Translations under genes and position numbers: made by a program
From: Artocarpus heterophyllus
Taxonomy: Eukaryota; Streptophyta; Magnoliopsida; Rosales; Moraceae
Length of the DNA stretch: 64,000 nucleotides
Assembly: GCA_025403435.1 (NCBI GenBank)
Contig: CM046354.1
Location: 43,163,779-43,227,778, forward strand
Direction: 5' to 3'
Part shown: piece by piece, positions 35,560 through 47,311 of the stretch
Numbering within the stretch: position 1 is the first letter of the stretch
Layout of the letters: each line of letters opens with the position of its first letter
Notes under the pieces: model-generated
Databases searched by the model: none
Told to the model about the DNA's origin: nothing
What the model saw: the letters and a program-made list of their open reading frames with translations, nothing else

Positions 35560-38423
35560 TGTAATGACCAAGGGAAATTCATTAACAAAATTTTATATTT
35601 AATTAGGTTTAATTAATGAATTTACCTTTATAAATTGTACTTTCTGTAAAAATTACGATAATGTACAAATAAGTAGTATTAACAAGAAATTCAACAGTAG
35701 ACCCAATGCAATGCTAAATATTGCCAAAATGCAGATTTTTAAAGCATAAATGTTTGAAAATTTGTGAAAAATATGCATAAAATGAATTTTATATTACAAT
35801 TCATTATAGTATTGTGATATAAATTAACGGATGATTAAGGGTATAACTAAGGTAGAAAAGTATATTAAAACCCTTAAAAGTGTCAAAAATGGTATGACAT
35901 AGTATAATTACACTGCTAAGGTAAAAGCATAGATATAAGACATGTTGTGTTTAGATTTCAAAAGTGAACCAAAGGATAAGAATTGGATTTTATACTGTTT
36001 AAGAACCCAACTTTCACTGATTCTACTCCAACAGTATAAGAAAAATACTACGTGATAAAAAATTACACTATGTAAAGTTTTGGGGCCCAATAAGTGGACA
36101 CCCAATGAATTGGGATTGGGCCATCAAAGCATGAAATGTGGCCCAATCCTTGTTAGCCACCATTAACCCACTTGATTGCCATAGTGATACACCATAAAAA
36201 AAAAAAACTTAAATCATAAAAATTGGATAAGTCTTTAATTAAAGACTTAAAGCATCACAATTTTCATTTCCTCCATTCCCCACTTTCTGCAGCCATAAGA
36301 GCACCCTTTCAAAAAAATTTCCAAGCAAATATTCTTGAAAAATTGCCCCAACTAAGTTTTAAGTTTCAAGATTACGGCTTTACAAACTTTTCAAGGTAAG
36401 AAATCTAAACTTTTTTCTTGAATTTTCTTGGGATTTTCATGGTTTAAGGAGGGGATTTTGACAAGAACCTCTTTTATGCAAAACATGCCTAGGAAAGATT
36501 TCAAAGAAGCCCTTGGAAGGATAAGATCATCAATTTTTCTTTTTGGTAAGTTTAACTTCTTAAATTTAAAGTTTATTTGGCTTTTGTTTTGATTTTGATT
36601 ATTTCAAAAGGCATATGGATATTCAAAGAAGTTTATGGTTTGATTGTTTGGTATATGGTTTATGATGAGGTTGTGTTGTTGAAATTGGGGCTTGAATGTA
36701 AAAAGGGTCATTTGGTGTAAAATAGTATAATTTTGTAAACTTTGAAGTTGGCTTTAAAAGAGTTGTGATTTAGCATAAAAATTGTTTGAGAAGGTCTTAG
36801 ATCTGTATAAACAATGGGTTGTAGGCTGTTCTAAAGCTGGTTTTTCCAAAAATGACCCTAGGGACTAAATTACAAATAAAATTGTTTTCTCGACAGAATT
36901 GAAAAAGGGCCAAAAACTCTCCTATATAGTGTGAATTTCAAAAAAGTTAAAACACAAAGTTGTAGATCTCGGCAAAATTGTTAGGAATTATGAACGGTTC
37001 GTCGAAAATCGCCTTTGTTTGTGAGTTATGGATTTTAAAAAATTGTTAAAATTGGAAGAAAAATCTTCAAAAGGTAAAAATTTCATTTTTCAAAGGGAAC
37101 TTGGTTATGGTATTTTGAGAAAATTTGATCCTCATGAAAAATAGAAAATTATTTAAAGAGATTATTTTTGGTCCGGGGGCTAAAATTATCAAAATTTTCA
37201 AATAAGGGTCGAAATTGTAAAGTTTCGTTAAAATGAGGTATTAATGTAAAATAAGAAAACCTGACACCCCGGGTTATTGTTTTGAAGCTAATAAGCAACA
37301 ATTTTTGTTAAAATAACAAAATCGAGTTTGAGAAATTTAAAAGGCCCACTGAGGGCAAAATTATTATTTTTTCACAAAATATCTCAAACGGACCCGAAAT
37401 GTTTGAAATTGGGAAAAAGGGTTATTAGTAAGATTTTCTCCTTTCATTAGAGACGATAGGGTAGAATACGTAGAGAGAAAGTGAATTTGTGATTGTCGAG
37501 GTAGAAGACTATAGAGCGACTTGATTTATTAATTGATGAACATTTGTAATGACATATAGATAAATAGTGATTACTTGGCTAATGATGATATAATTGGCCA
37601 AATAGTACACTAGAGATTAAAAAAAGGAACTGAGGTTGGTTTGTACAACGGCCTATACAAGTAATTTTCAAACCCACCTACAGTATGAATAGTAGGTTTA
37701 AGGGTATAGTATACTTATGTGAATATATCTGTGTGTGTTGTGCAATTGAGAGTGTATATGATGTGCACTTAGTGTGTACGTATTTTGACATGCATCGTAT
37801 GATCACCAAAATTACTGGACTGGTAAACGGATCACTAAAAGTAAGGAAAGTGTCATACCAGCTCACGACACAAAGGGGTGTTTAATGTTAAAGTGAAGTT
37901 ACAGTCTTGGTGTTACGAAGACCTATGTGCCCATATGGTATAACCACTTGGGCCCTAGTTAAAAATAAGACATGATAAGAATAAAAAATGTTCACAAGGA
38001 AGCATAATTAGATAATGTATTTTAGGGAATTTTTCATGTGGGCTATGTTTGGACTTAGTGGGCATCATCTCACTTAGTTATTCCATGCTGTAGGTATTTC
38101 AACTAAGAGGTTAGATTAAATTTACTAATAAGTTGGCAGTAGAGGTATGGGAAATGTACAAATAGGGAATGGATACTACCACTGTTATATTTTCGCTTGC
38201 TCTTTATATTAAGTTATTTTGGAACCAATTGTAAACTAAGTTATAGTATGATCAAGTAAGACAGAACCCTTTTAAGAAGGCTATGTTGATTATATAAAAT
38301 CATATGAAGAGAGTTTGGTCGAATGTATATATATGTATAAAGAAAAAAATATTTTCAAAATTTTTCATAAATACATAAGTAAGGAAATTGATTAAGCACA
38401 GTCCAAAAAGGAGGGTTGTGATA
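35560..38423 (+). repeat. 5' LTR of element E
   Basis: 2864 bp, TGTAATGACC to GGGTTGTGATA (the 3' copy ends GTGACA). No palindrome array of the TTCGGCAGGCCGAA type is present. Confidence 0.9.
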
Positions 38424-38425
38424 GT

Positions 38426-38437
38426 TGGTATCAGAGC
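38426..38437 (+). other. Primer-binding site of element E
   Basis: TGGTATCAGAGC, two bases after the 5' LTR. Confidence 0.9.
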
Positions 38438-38575
38438 GAATATCCTGCCATCCTGTTACACATTACTACATGTTCCTCTGCTACAGTTCAAGTAAGATAG
38501 TTTAATCTTTAGTATTGGAATATTGAAAGATGATTTTACGTGGGAATATGATATTAATTAAAATGAATATAGTAC

Positions 38576-39292
38576 ATGGCGAAACCGCATAATAATCACA
38601 ATGTGGAGGCAGACCGACGAACTAGCATTGCCTTTCGGGAGATGATCCCCCCATGCTATCATGGCAGCCGACGGCCGATGGCTTTGACCGAGTGGCTTCA
38701 CGATGTGGAGGTGATCTTTGAGACGTGTTACACCCCACCTCATCTTTAGGTCCCATTGGCTTTGGGATGGTTGCAAGGGGAGGGATTGGAGGGGTGGATT
38801 AGGATAGGACCAAAAGAACAATGACACGATTGGGAAGGGTTTAAAGCATAGATCACCGAAGAATTTGCTCCGTTACCACCCGCTAACAACATACAAGTTC
38901 AAGTTAATCCTCTTGTTTAGGCAGATTGGCGTCATTGACTTTATGTATGTATAGAGCCGATTTGGGGTAGGTATGTGGGTGAGCCGTTGGAGCATTATTT
39001 AATGAGATTTCGTTAGACTATGGTACCTCTGATTCCGTCTGAGATACCATTACGTCGTATTTGTGATCTCATATAGCGAGACCTCCCTGATGTAGTAAAA
39101 CATCAAATTTAGTGCCCTCGAGATTTTCTTAGTTTAAATGATTTTATTATGGAAGTATTACATGCCGAACAAAATGTGGTAGTACCCTTCGAGGATCCCC
39201 CTGCAAAAATGGATGAGGATGATGATAAAGAGGAAGAATTTGAGGAAGAGCTTGACTTTGTTCCAAAACCTTCTGAACCCCATTGTTGCTAG
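38576..39292 (+). pseudogene. Extra gag-like reading frame upstream of gag in E
   Basis: A single frame of 238 codons from ATG 38576 to TAG 39290-39292, interrupted by eight in-frame TAG/TGA codons, each one transition from CAG, CGA or TGG. Between stops the protein looks like a retrotransposon gag domain: CYHGSRRPMALTEWLHDVEV, then LALGWLQGEGLEGWIR, later HYLMRFR and PLIPSEIPLRRICDLI. An acidic tail (EDDDKEEEFEEELDF) follows, continuing loosely to about 39380. A separate, more typical gag starts at 39791. It may be a duplicated gag or a lineage-specific additional protein; I do not recall it as a standard part of Del/Tekay elements. Confidence 0.6.
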
Positions 39293-39790
39293 TGATGATA
39301 AGTCAATTGACTCCAGTAAGGAGGAGGAGGAGGAATGGATCCTAAAAACAATGACGTGTCGGAGGTTGACTTAGATTAGGAAGGAAATGGGCTTTTGATG
39401 ACTTTTATGTATTAGAAATGTATGTAATTATGCGACTAGTATAGTTTTGACTTTACTAATGTTGTACATAAGTGTAATTCTAGTAAAGTGGTGTCCTTCT
39501 CGGCAATAATGTTCATATTGGCCATAAGAGATGACTGCTCCCAGAAATGACAAAAAGTTTATATAAGAAAGTTTATTAAGCATGTATGTTAGCCACCCAT
39601 GTAAAGCTTTGATAATGAAAGGTGTAAAGAAAAGGTTAATGAAATGAAATGATGAGTTTATGCTATTGTTTATATTTACCTGGATTTAAGTGAATTTATG
39701 TGACTTGAGAAAATTTTGATAATTTGCTAAGTCAGTGATATGTGTTAACAAAATACTATAATTCTACGATAGGACTTTGAATTATTGTCA

Positions 39791-40900
39791 ATGGCGGAAG
39801 TACCTGCAGGACCAGCAAACCCAAACTTGATGACTCTGATTGCTGAGCAACAATAGAGGCTCCAAGCCTAGGTGTAGGAGATACAAGGGTTGCGAGAGCA
39901 GCTAGCTCAACCAAATCCCCCCCAACATGTGTGGCTTCTCCACCCTTGGCACTGTCGGTACAACAGTAGAACCAGTGGTCCCAATAGCTCCTGTCATTTC
40001 GGTTACTAAATTTTACGAGAGATTTAAGCGAATAGAGGTCCTAAAATTTGATGGTTCTATGGATCCTCTGGAGGTCGATGATTGGCTCACCGGCATGGAA
40101 AGAGTTTTGAAATTTATGGGGCTTAGTGATTGTGAGAAAGTTTTATGCGCTTCATTCTCGCTCACCAAAGACGCGAGAAGATGGTGGGAATTGTGGAATG
40201 TAGGAGAAATGTAGACAAGATGACTTGGTCCAAGTTTATGGAGGAATTTGGAAGAGCCTATTTTAATGTGGAAACCATGGCTGCACAACAAGATGAGTTT
40301 AATACTTTTCAACAAGGGAATTTGTCAGTGGTTGATGCTGTGAGGAGATTTACTCAATTGGCACATCTTTGTCCTGAACTAATGGCTACTGATGAGAAAG
40401 AGTAAGAAGGCTGATGAGGATGTTCCAAACTGATATTGCCCTCATCGTTAATAGTGGAGGATAGGCCCCTAAGGACATTGAAGATTGTATTGAATGGGCG
40501 ACTAGATTTGAGTTTAGAATCACCCAAGATAAGGAGGAGAGAGCAAGAATTTTTAAGGCTCAAATGGAGGAAAAAGCCTTGGCTAAACAAAATCAAGTTG
40601 TACAATCAAAAGGACAGGGAAGCAGCGGGAGTCAAGGGCAAACCCAAAGCACCCAAATGGGACGTAACTGCAACAACAACAACAATAATAAGAGGAAGTA
40701 GAATGCCCCTAATCAAGGGAGCCAAAGGGGACAGCCTCAGAAAAGGATAAATGATGGAAAGAATAGTAAACCCCTATGTACACAGTGCGGGAAAAGACAT
40801 GCAGGGGAGTACAAAGTTGACAAATAAGTGTTTTATCTATGGTAAAGAGGGACACTATGCCAGGAATTGCTTCTCTAATCCTTAGAATTAGAACAACCAA
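39791..40900 (+). pseudogene. gag of element E
   Basis: Starts ATGGCGGAAGTACC at 39791. Early stops and a frameshift near 39930 follow. Gag core motifs are FDGSMDPLEVDDWL and ARRWWEL (to about 40196) and, in another frame, FNTFQQGNLSVVDAVRRFTQ (40292-40350). The zinc knuckle near 40825 reads KCFIYGKEGHYARNC, with the second Cys changed to Tyr. Between core and knuckle lies an Asn/Gln-rich linker. Confidence 0.85.
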
Positions 40901-40942
40901 AGTCAACAAAGAGCTCAAGGAGCCCAGCTTCATGCAATCCAA

Positions 40943-43900
40943 GTGCAGATTGAAGGTCCTAGTATTAGTCGAGGACGACTGGAAGCTCTGGAGCCTAGTG
41001 GACGGATTTATGCTTACACAAAGAAAGAGGAGGATGCGGGAACCTCAACGGTGGTAACAAGTCAGTTCTTAGTTGCCCACACTGATGCTTATGTTTTATT
41101 TGATTCTGGAGCAACGTATTTATTTGCATCCCTTAAGTTTGTTAAACGGATAGGAAATGAAGGAGATAGGATGGAACATGCTTTTAGGACCATACTTCCC
41201 TCTGGGGAGGTATTAAGTTCTGATTATTGGTTATGTTATGTACCAATCATCATTTGTGGTAGGGAATTGTTTGTCAATTTAACAATAATCGATATACGAA
41301 ATTATGATGTTATCTTAGGAATGGATTTCCTAGGAAAATATGCTGCCAAGATTGATTGCCGACATCATAAAGTCATGTTTCGACCTCCCAAAGAGGAAAA
41401 GTTTGTATATTCTAGAAGGACTCCCAAGACTCTGAATACGCTAATATCGACACTAAAAGCAAGGAAATTGTTGGATAATGGATGCACAGGTTATCTGGTG
41501 AATCTGGTGAATAATGATCAAGAAGCTTAGTTAGGACAAGAGAATGTCCATATAGTAAAGGAGTTTGTTGATGTGTTTCTAGACAAACTACTAGGCTTGC
41601 CACTGGAACAACAAATTTTGTTCAAGATTGAGTTGATACTTGGTACAGTCCCGATTTCAAAGGCACCGTATCGCATGGCCCCAGGAGAACTCAAAGAACT
41701 TCAAGTGTAGCTATAGGAATTGCTGGAAAAAAGATTTATCCGACGGAGTCATTCCCCATGGGGAGCACTCATTTTATTTGTTAAGAAGAAAGATGGAACT
41801 TTACGGATGTACATTGACTACTGATAACTGAATGAAGTCACAATTAAAAACAAGTATCCACTTCCAAGAATTGATGACTTATTTGATCAACTAAAAGGAG
41901 CGTCTATATTTCCAAAATTGACTTGCACTTAGGATATCACCAGCTTCGTGTTAAGGAGGAGGATGTGGCAAAGACAGCATTTCAAATGCATTATGGGCAT
42001 TATGAGTTCTGCGTCAAGCTATTTGGGCTGACTAATGCCCCGACAGCTTTCATGGACCTTATGAACTAGATTTTCAAGGACTACCTCAAAAAATTCGTCA
42101 TCATTTTTATTGACAATATCCTCATCTATTCAAGAACACGAGAAGAACATGAGAAACATTTGAGCATTGCACTGCAGTTGTTAAGAAAACATCAATTGTA
42201 CGCCAAGTTCTCAAAATGCAAATTTCAGCTGGAAAAAGTCCATTTCCTAGGACATGTGGTATCACGAGACAGAGTTTCTATTGATCCTTCTAAAGTTAAA
42301 GTGGTGAATAAATGGCCTATGCCAAAGAGTGTTATTGAAATCAAGAGTTTTCTTGGTCAGTGGGCTACTATCTACAATTTATGGAAGGATTCTCTAGACT
42401 CGTAGCACCACCCACGGCCCTTACATGGAAGGCAGCAAAATACAAATGGACCAAGAAGTGTGAAGAGAGTTTTCAAGAATTGAAAAGATGACTCACAAGT
42501 GCATCGGTATTAACTATACCTGATCTGAACCTTGGAAATTTCTTAATTTACAATGATGCGTCAAAAACAGGCTTGAGAGTTGTACTCATGCAAAATGAAA
42601 AGGTGATCGCATATGCATCCCAGCAACTAAAGGATCATGAAAGAACTATCCAATGCATGACTTGAGAGTAGCAGCATTCGTATTTGCATTGTAGATCTAG
42701 TGCCACTACTTGTATGGAGATAAATGTGAGATTTATACTGACCATCAGAGTCTGAAGTACATTTGCACCCAAAAAGAACTCAATATGAGTCAATGAAGAT
42801 GGCTCGAACTAGTCAAGGATTGTGATTGTGAAATCTTATATCACCCCAAAAAAGTTAACCGAGTAGCTGACGTACTTAGTCGTAGAGCAACGTCTTCTCT
42901 TGCAATGGTGCGGTTGATACCAAGAACCCTTCAAAAAGACTTGATAGAAGCAGGAATAGAGATGATCACAAGGAGATTATCCTATTTTTCATTCCAACCA
43001 AACATCCTGGAGAATTTGAACGAGTGGCAAGAAGCAGATCCTTCACTACTTAGGTATAAGAATGAGGCTCTTGAGAACAACAAAGCAGAATTTAGCATCT
43101 TAGAAGATGACATTCTTTGCTATAGAGGCAGATTATGCATTCTCAATGATGAAGAGTTAAAGAGGCAGATATTGGAGAAGGCTCATGAAGCACCGTATGC
43201 TGCTCATCTAGGAGCTACAAAAATGTACAAGGACCTGAAGGAGCATTATTGGTGGCATCGAATGAAGAATGATGTTACATGATTCATTAGTAAATGTCTC
43301 ACATGTCAAATGGTGAAGGCTAAACACCAACGGTCAGCGGGATAATTGCAAAAGATTGAAATTTCAGAGTGAAAATGGAACCAGATAACCGTGGATCTCG
43401 TGACTGGTCTACCCAAAACTATGGGAGGACACGACGCTATATGGGTAATTGTTGATAGATTGACCAAATCGATGCACTTTTTGCCTATTAAACTTAGCAG
43501 TTCTGTAGAACGACTAGCTAAATTGTATGTCACTCAAATAGCTATATATCATGGAGTCCCAAAATCCATTATTTTCGATCGTGACAGACGATTTACCTTT
43601 AAATTCTAGAAAAGCATTCATTAAGCAATAGGAACAAAGCTGACTTTTAGTGCAGCTTTCCACCCTCAAACGGATGGTCTGTCTAAAAGGACCATTCAAA
43701 CTCTAGAAGATATGCTGAGAGCTTATGTGTCAGACTTCAAAGGAGGATGGAATAAAAAGCTTCCACTGATTGAATTTGCCTACAACAACAGTTATCAAAC
43801 CTTAATAGGTATGGCTCCATATGAGGCTCTTTACGAAAGAAGATGTAGATCACCTCTGCATTAGTTTGAAACCAGAGAAAAGGCATTATCGACTACGGAC

Positions 43901-44428
43901 TATGTTCAAAGAACAACAGAGGATATAAAATTAATCTGTCAATGGATGAAAACTGCTTTTAGTCGTCAAAAGAATTATGTTGATCCATGACGGACACCAC
44001 TAAAATTTGAAGTGTGGAATTTGGTCTTTCTGAAGGCAACGCCAATGAAAGGGGTAATGAGATTCAGGAAGAAAGGAAAACTCGGCCCTAGGTATATTGG
44101 ACCATTTGAAATTTTGGAAAGAGTAGGCAATGTGGCTTACAAATTAGCTTTGCCCCTTGACATGGTGTTGGTACATAATGTATTCCATGTATCTATGCTA
44201 AAGAAATATGTACTTGATCCTTCACATGTTCTGTAGCCCAAAGAAATTGATTTATAGGAGAATTTATCTTATGACAAGAAACCAGTTCGAATTCTAGCTC
44301 GAGAAGAAAAGGAATTAAGAAACAAGAAGATTCCTCTCGTCAAAGTTTTATGGCGCAACCAACAAGTGGAGGAAGCGACATGGGAACAAGAAGATGAAAT
44401 GAGAAAAGTATACCCCAAATTGTTCTAA
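40943..44428 (+). pseudogene. pol of element E (protease, RT, RNase H, integrase, chromodomain-like end)
   Basis: Protease: VLFDSGATYLFASL, in an open stretch 40943-41530. RT: PYRMAPGELKEL (41670), [22 protein letters not shown]. Its active-site block reads FIDNILIYS near 42109, so the second catalytic Asp is Asn. RNase H: NDASKTGL and KVIAYASQQLKDHE (42545-42640). Integrase: HEAPYAAHLGA...CLTCQ zinc domain (43180-43310), VDLVTGLPK (43393) and HPQTDGLSKRTIQTLEDM, where the expected catalytic Glu is Lys. The end, 44100-44428, has GPFEILERVGNVAYKLALP and the chromodomain-like VKVLWRN...EATWE. Numerous TAG/TGA stops and frameshifts break the rest. Inactive both by truncation and at catalytic residues. 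Confidence 0.9.
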
Positions 44429-44462
44429 TTTTCTAGGATGAAAATTCCTAAAGGGGTTAGGT

Positions 44463-47311
44463 TATAATGACCAAGGGAAATTCATTAATAAAATTCCATA
44501 TTTAATTGAGTTTAATTAATAAATTTACCCTTATAAATTTTACTTTTTGTCAAAATTACGATAATATACAACTAAGTAGTATCAATAGAAAATTTCACGG
44601 TGGACTCGATACAATGCTGGGTAATGCCAAAATGTAGATTTTTAAAGCATAAATGCTTGAAAATTTGTGAAAAATATCCATGAAACAAATTTTATATCAC
44701 AATTCATTATAGTATTACGTTATAAATTAATGGATGGTTAAGGGTATAACTAAGGTAGAAAAGTATGATAAAACCCACAAAAGTGTCAAAAAGGATATGA
44801 CGTAGTGTAAGTACACCACTAAGGTAAAAGCATAGATATAAGAAATGCTGTGTTTGGATTTCAAAAGTAAACCAAAGGATAAAAATGGGATTTTATACTG
44901 TTTAAGAACTTGACTTTTACTGATTCTACTCCAACAGTATAAAAAAATACTATGTCGTAAAAAATTACACTATATAAAGTTTTGGGGCCCACTAAGTGGA
45001 CATCCAATGAATTGGGATTGAGCCATCAAAGTACGAAATGTGGCCCAATCATGGTTAGCCACCATTAACCCACTTGATTACCATGGTGACTCACCATAAA
45101 AAAAATTAAAGCATAAAAATTGGATAAGTCTTTAATTAAAGACTTAAAGCATCACAATTTTCATTTCCTCCATTCCCCACTTTCGGTGACCATAAGAGCT
45201 CCCTTTTAAAAAAATTTCCAAGCCCAAATTCTTGTAAAAATTGCCCCAACTAAGTTTCAAGTTTCAAGATTACGGCTTTACAAACTTTTCGAGTTAAGAA
45301 ATCCAAACTTTTTTCTTGAGGTTTTCATGGTTTAAGGAGGGGATTTTGGCAAGAACCTCTTTTATGTAAAACATGCCTAGGAAAGATTTCAAAGAAGCTG
45401 TTAGAAGGATAAGATCATCAATTTTTCTTTTGGTAAGTTTAACTTCTTAAAGTTTATTTAGTTTTTGTTTTGATTTTGATTACTTCAAAAGGCAAATGGA
45501 TATTTAAGTAGGTTTATGGTTTGATTGTTTGGGTATATGGTTTATGGTGTGGTTATAGTGTTGAAATTGGGACTTAAATGTAAAAAGGGTCATTTGGTGT
45601 AAAATAGGATAATTTTGTAAACTTTGAAGTTGGTTTTAAAAGAGTTGTGATTTAGCATGAGAATTGTTTGAGAAAGTCTTAAATCTATATGAACAATGGG
45701 TTGTATGTTGTTCTAAAACTGGTTTTTGCAAAAATGACCCTAGGGACTAAATTGTAAACAAATTTTTTCCTCGGTAGAATTGAAAAAGGGCTAAAAAATC
45801 CCCTATACATTGGTAATTTCAAAAAAGTCAAAACTCAAAAGTTGTAGACCTCGATGAAACTGTTAGAAATTGAGATGGTTTATCAAAAATCACCTTCATT
45901 TGTAAGTTATGGATTTTACAAAATTGTTAAAAGTGGAAAAAAATCTTCAAAGGGCAAAAATGTCATTTTTCAAAAGGAATTTCAGTATCGTATTTTGAGC
46001 AAATTTGATCCTTATAAAAAAGGGAAAATTATAGTTTAAAGATATTATTTTTGGTCCTAGGGGTAAAATTGTCAAAATTTTTGAATAAGTGATCAAATTG
46101 CAAAGTTTTGTTCAAATGGGGCATTAATGCAAAATAAGAAAAGCCGACACTCCGGGGTATTGTTTTAAAGCTAATAAGCAACAATTTTTGTTAAAATTGT
46201 AAAATCAAGTTTGAGAAATTTAAAAGGCCCATCGAGGGTAAAATCGTCATTTTTTCACAAAATTTCCCGAACGGACCCGAAACATTTGAAATAGCGGAAA
46301 AGGGTTATTAGTAAGATTTTCACCCTTCGTTAGAGATGATAGGGTGGAATAAGTTGAGTGAAAGTGAATCCATGATTGTTGGTGTAGTAGACTATAGAGT
46401 GACCCGATTTTTTAATTGATGAACGTTTGTAATGACATATAGATAAATAGTGATAACTTGGCTAATGACAATATAATTGGCCAAAATAGGACACTAGAAG
46501 ATTAAGAAAAAGGGAGCTTAGGTTGGTTTGTACAATAGCCTATATAAGTAAGTTCCAAACCCACCTACAGTATGAAATAGTAGGTTTAAGGGTATAGTAT
46601 ACTTATGTGAATATATCTTTGTGTGTTGCACAATTAAGAGTATATATGATTTGCACTTAGTGTTTATGTATTTTGACATGCATGTTATGATCACCAAAAT
46701 AACTAGACTGGTAAACGGATCACCAAAAGTAAGGAAAGCGTTGCACCAGCTCCTGATGCAAAAGGAAGTTTAATGTTAAAGTGAAGTTACGGTCTTGGTG
46801 TTATGAAGACCTAGTGCGCATATGGCATGAGCACTTGGGCCCTAGTTAAAGATAAGGCATGATAAGAATAAAGAATGTTCATAAGGAAGCATAATTTGAT
46901 TATGCATTTTAGTGAATTTTGCATGTAGGCTATGTTTGGGCTTACTGGCCATCAGTTCACTTAGTTATTCCATGCTATAAGTATTTCAACTAAGAGGTCA
47001 GAATAAATTTATTGATGAGTTGGCAGCGGAGATATGGGTAATGTGTAGACAGGGAATGGATACTGCCATTATTATGTTTCCGCTTGTTTTTTATATTAAG
47101 TTATTTTCGAACCAGTTGTAAACTAAGTTATAGTATGATCAAGTAAGATAAAACCCTTTTGGGAAGGCTATGTTGAATATATAAAATCATATGAAGAGAG
47201 TTTGGTTAAATGTATACATATGTATAAAGAAAAAAAATATTTTCAAAATTTTTTATAAATACGTAAGTAAGGAAATTGATTAAGCACGGTCCAAAAAGGC
47301 GGGTCGTGACA
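44463..47311 (+). repeat. 3' LTR of element E
   Basis: 2849 bp. It begins TATAATGACC where the 5' LTR has TGTAATGACC, so the terminal TG has mutated to TA; it ends GGTCGTGACA. The purine-rich AAAGGGGTTAGG lies just before it. Scattered differences from the 5' LTR show an old insertion. Confidence 0.9.

Larger units (their letters stand above)
35560..47311 (+). mobile_element. Ty3/gypsy chromovirus E (Del/Tekay-like), full length
   Basis: An 11.75-kb element with LTRs of 2.86 and 2.85 kb, primer-binding site, an extra gag-like frame, gag, protease, RT, RNase H, integrase and a C-terminal chromodomain-like segment. Integrase after RNase H is the gypsy order. It is inserted in gag of D; flanks CGCTG (35555-35559) and CGCTA (47312-47316) are the target duplication with one change. 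All coding parts carry many stops. The chromodomain-like end (LVKVLWRN...VEEATWE) places it with Del/Tekay chromoviruses. Confidence 0.93.

Noticed and set aside
35560..47311. Element E as an endogenous pararetrovirus
   Set aside because: It has long LTRs, a target duplication, an integrase and a chromodomain-like end, none of which occur together in pararetroviruses.
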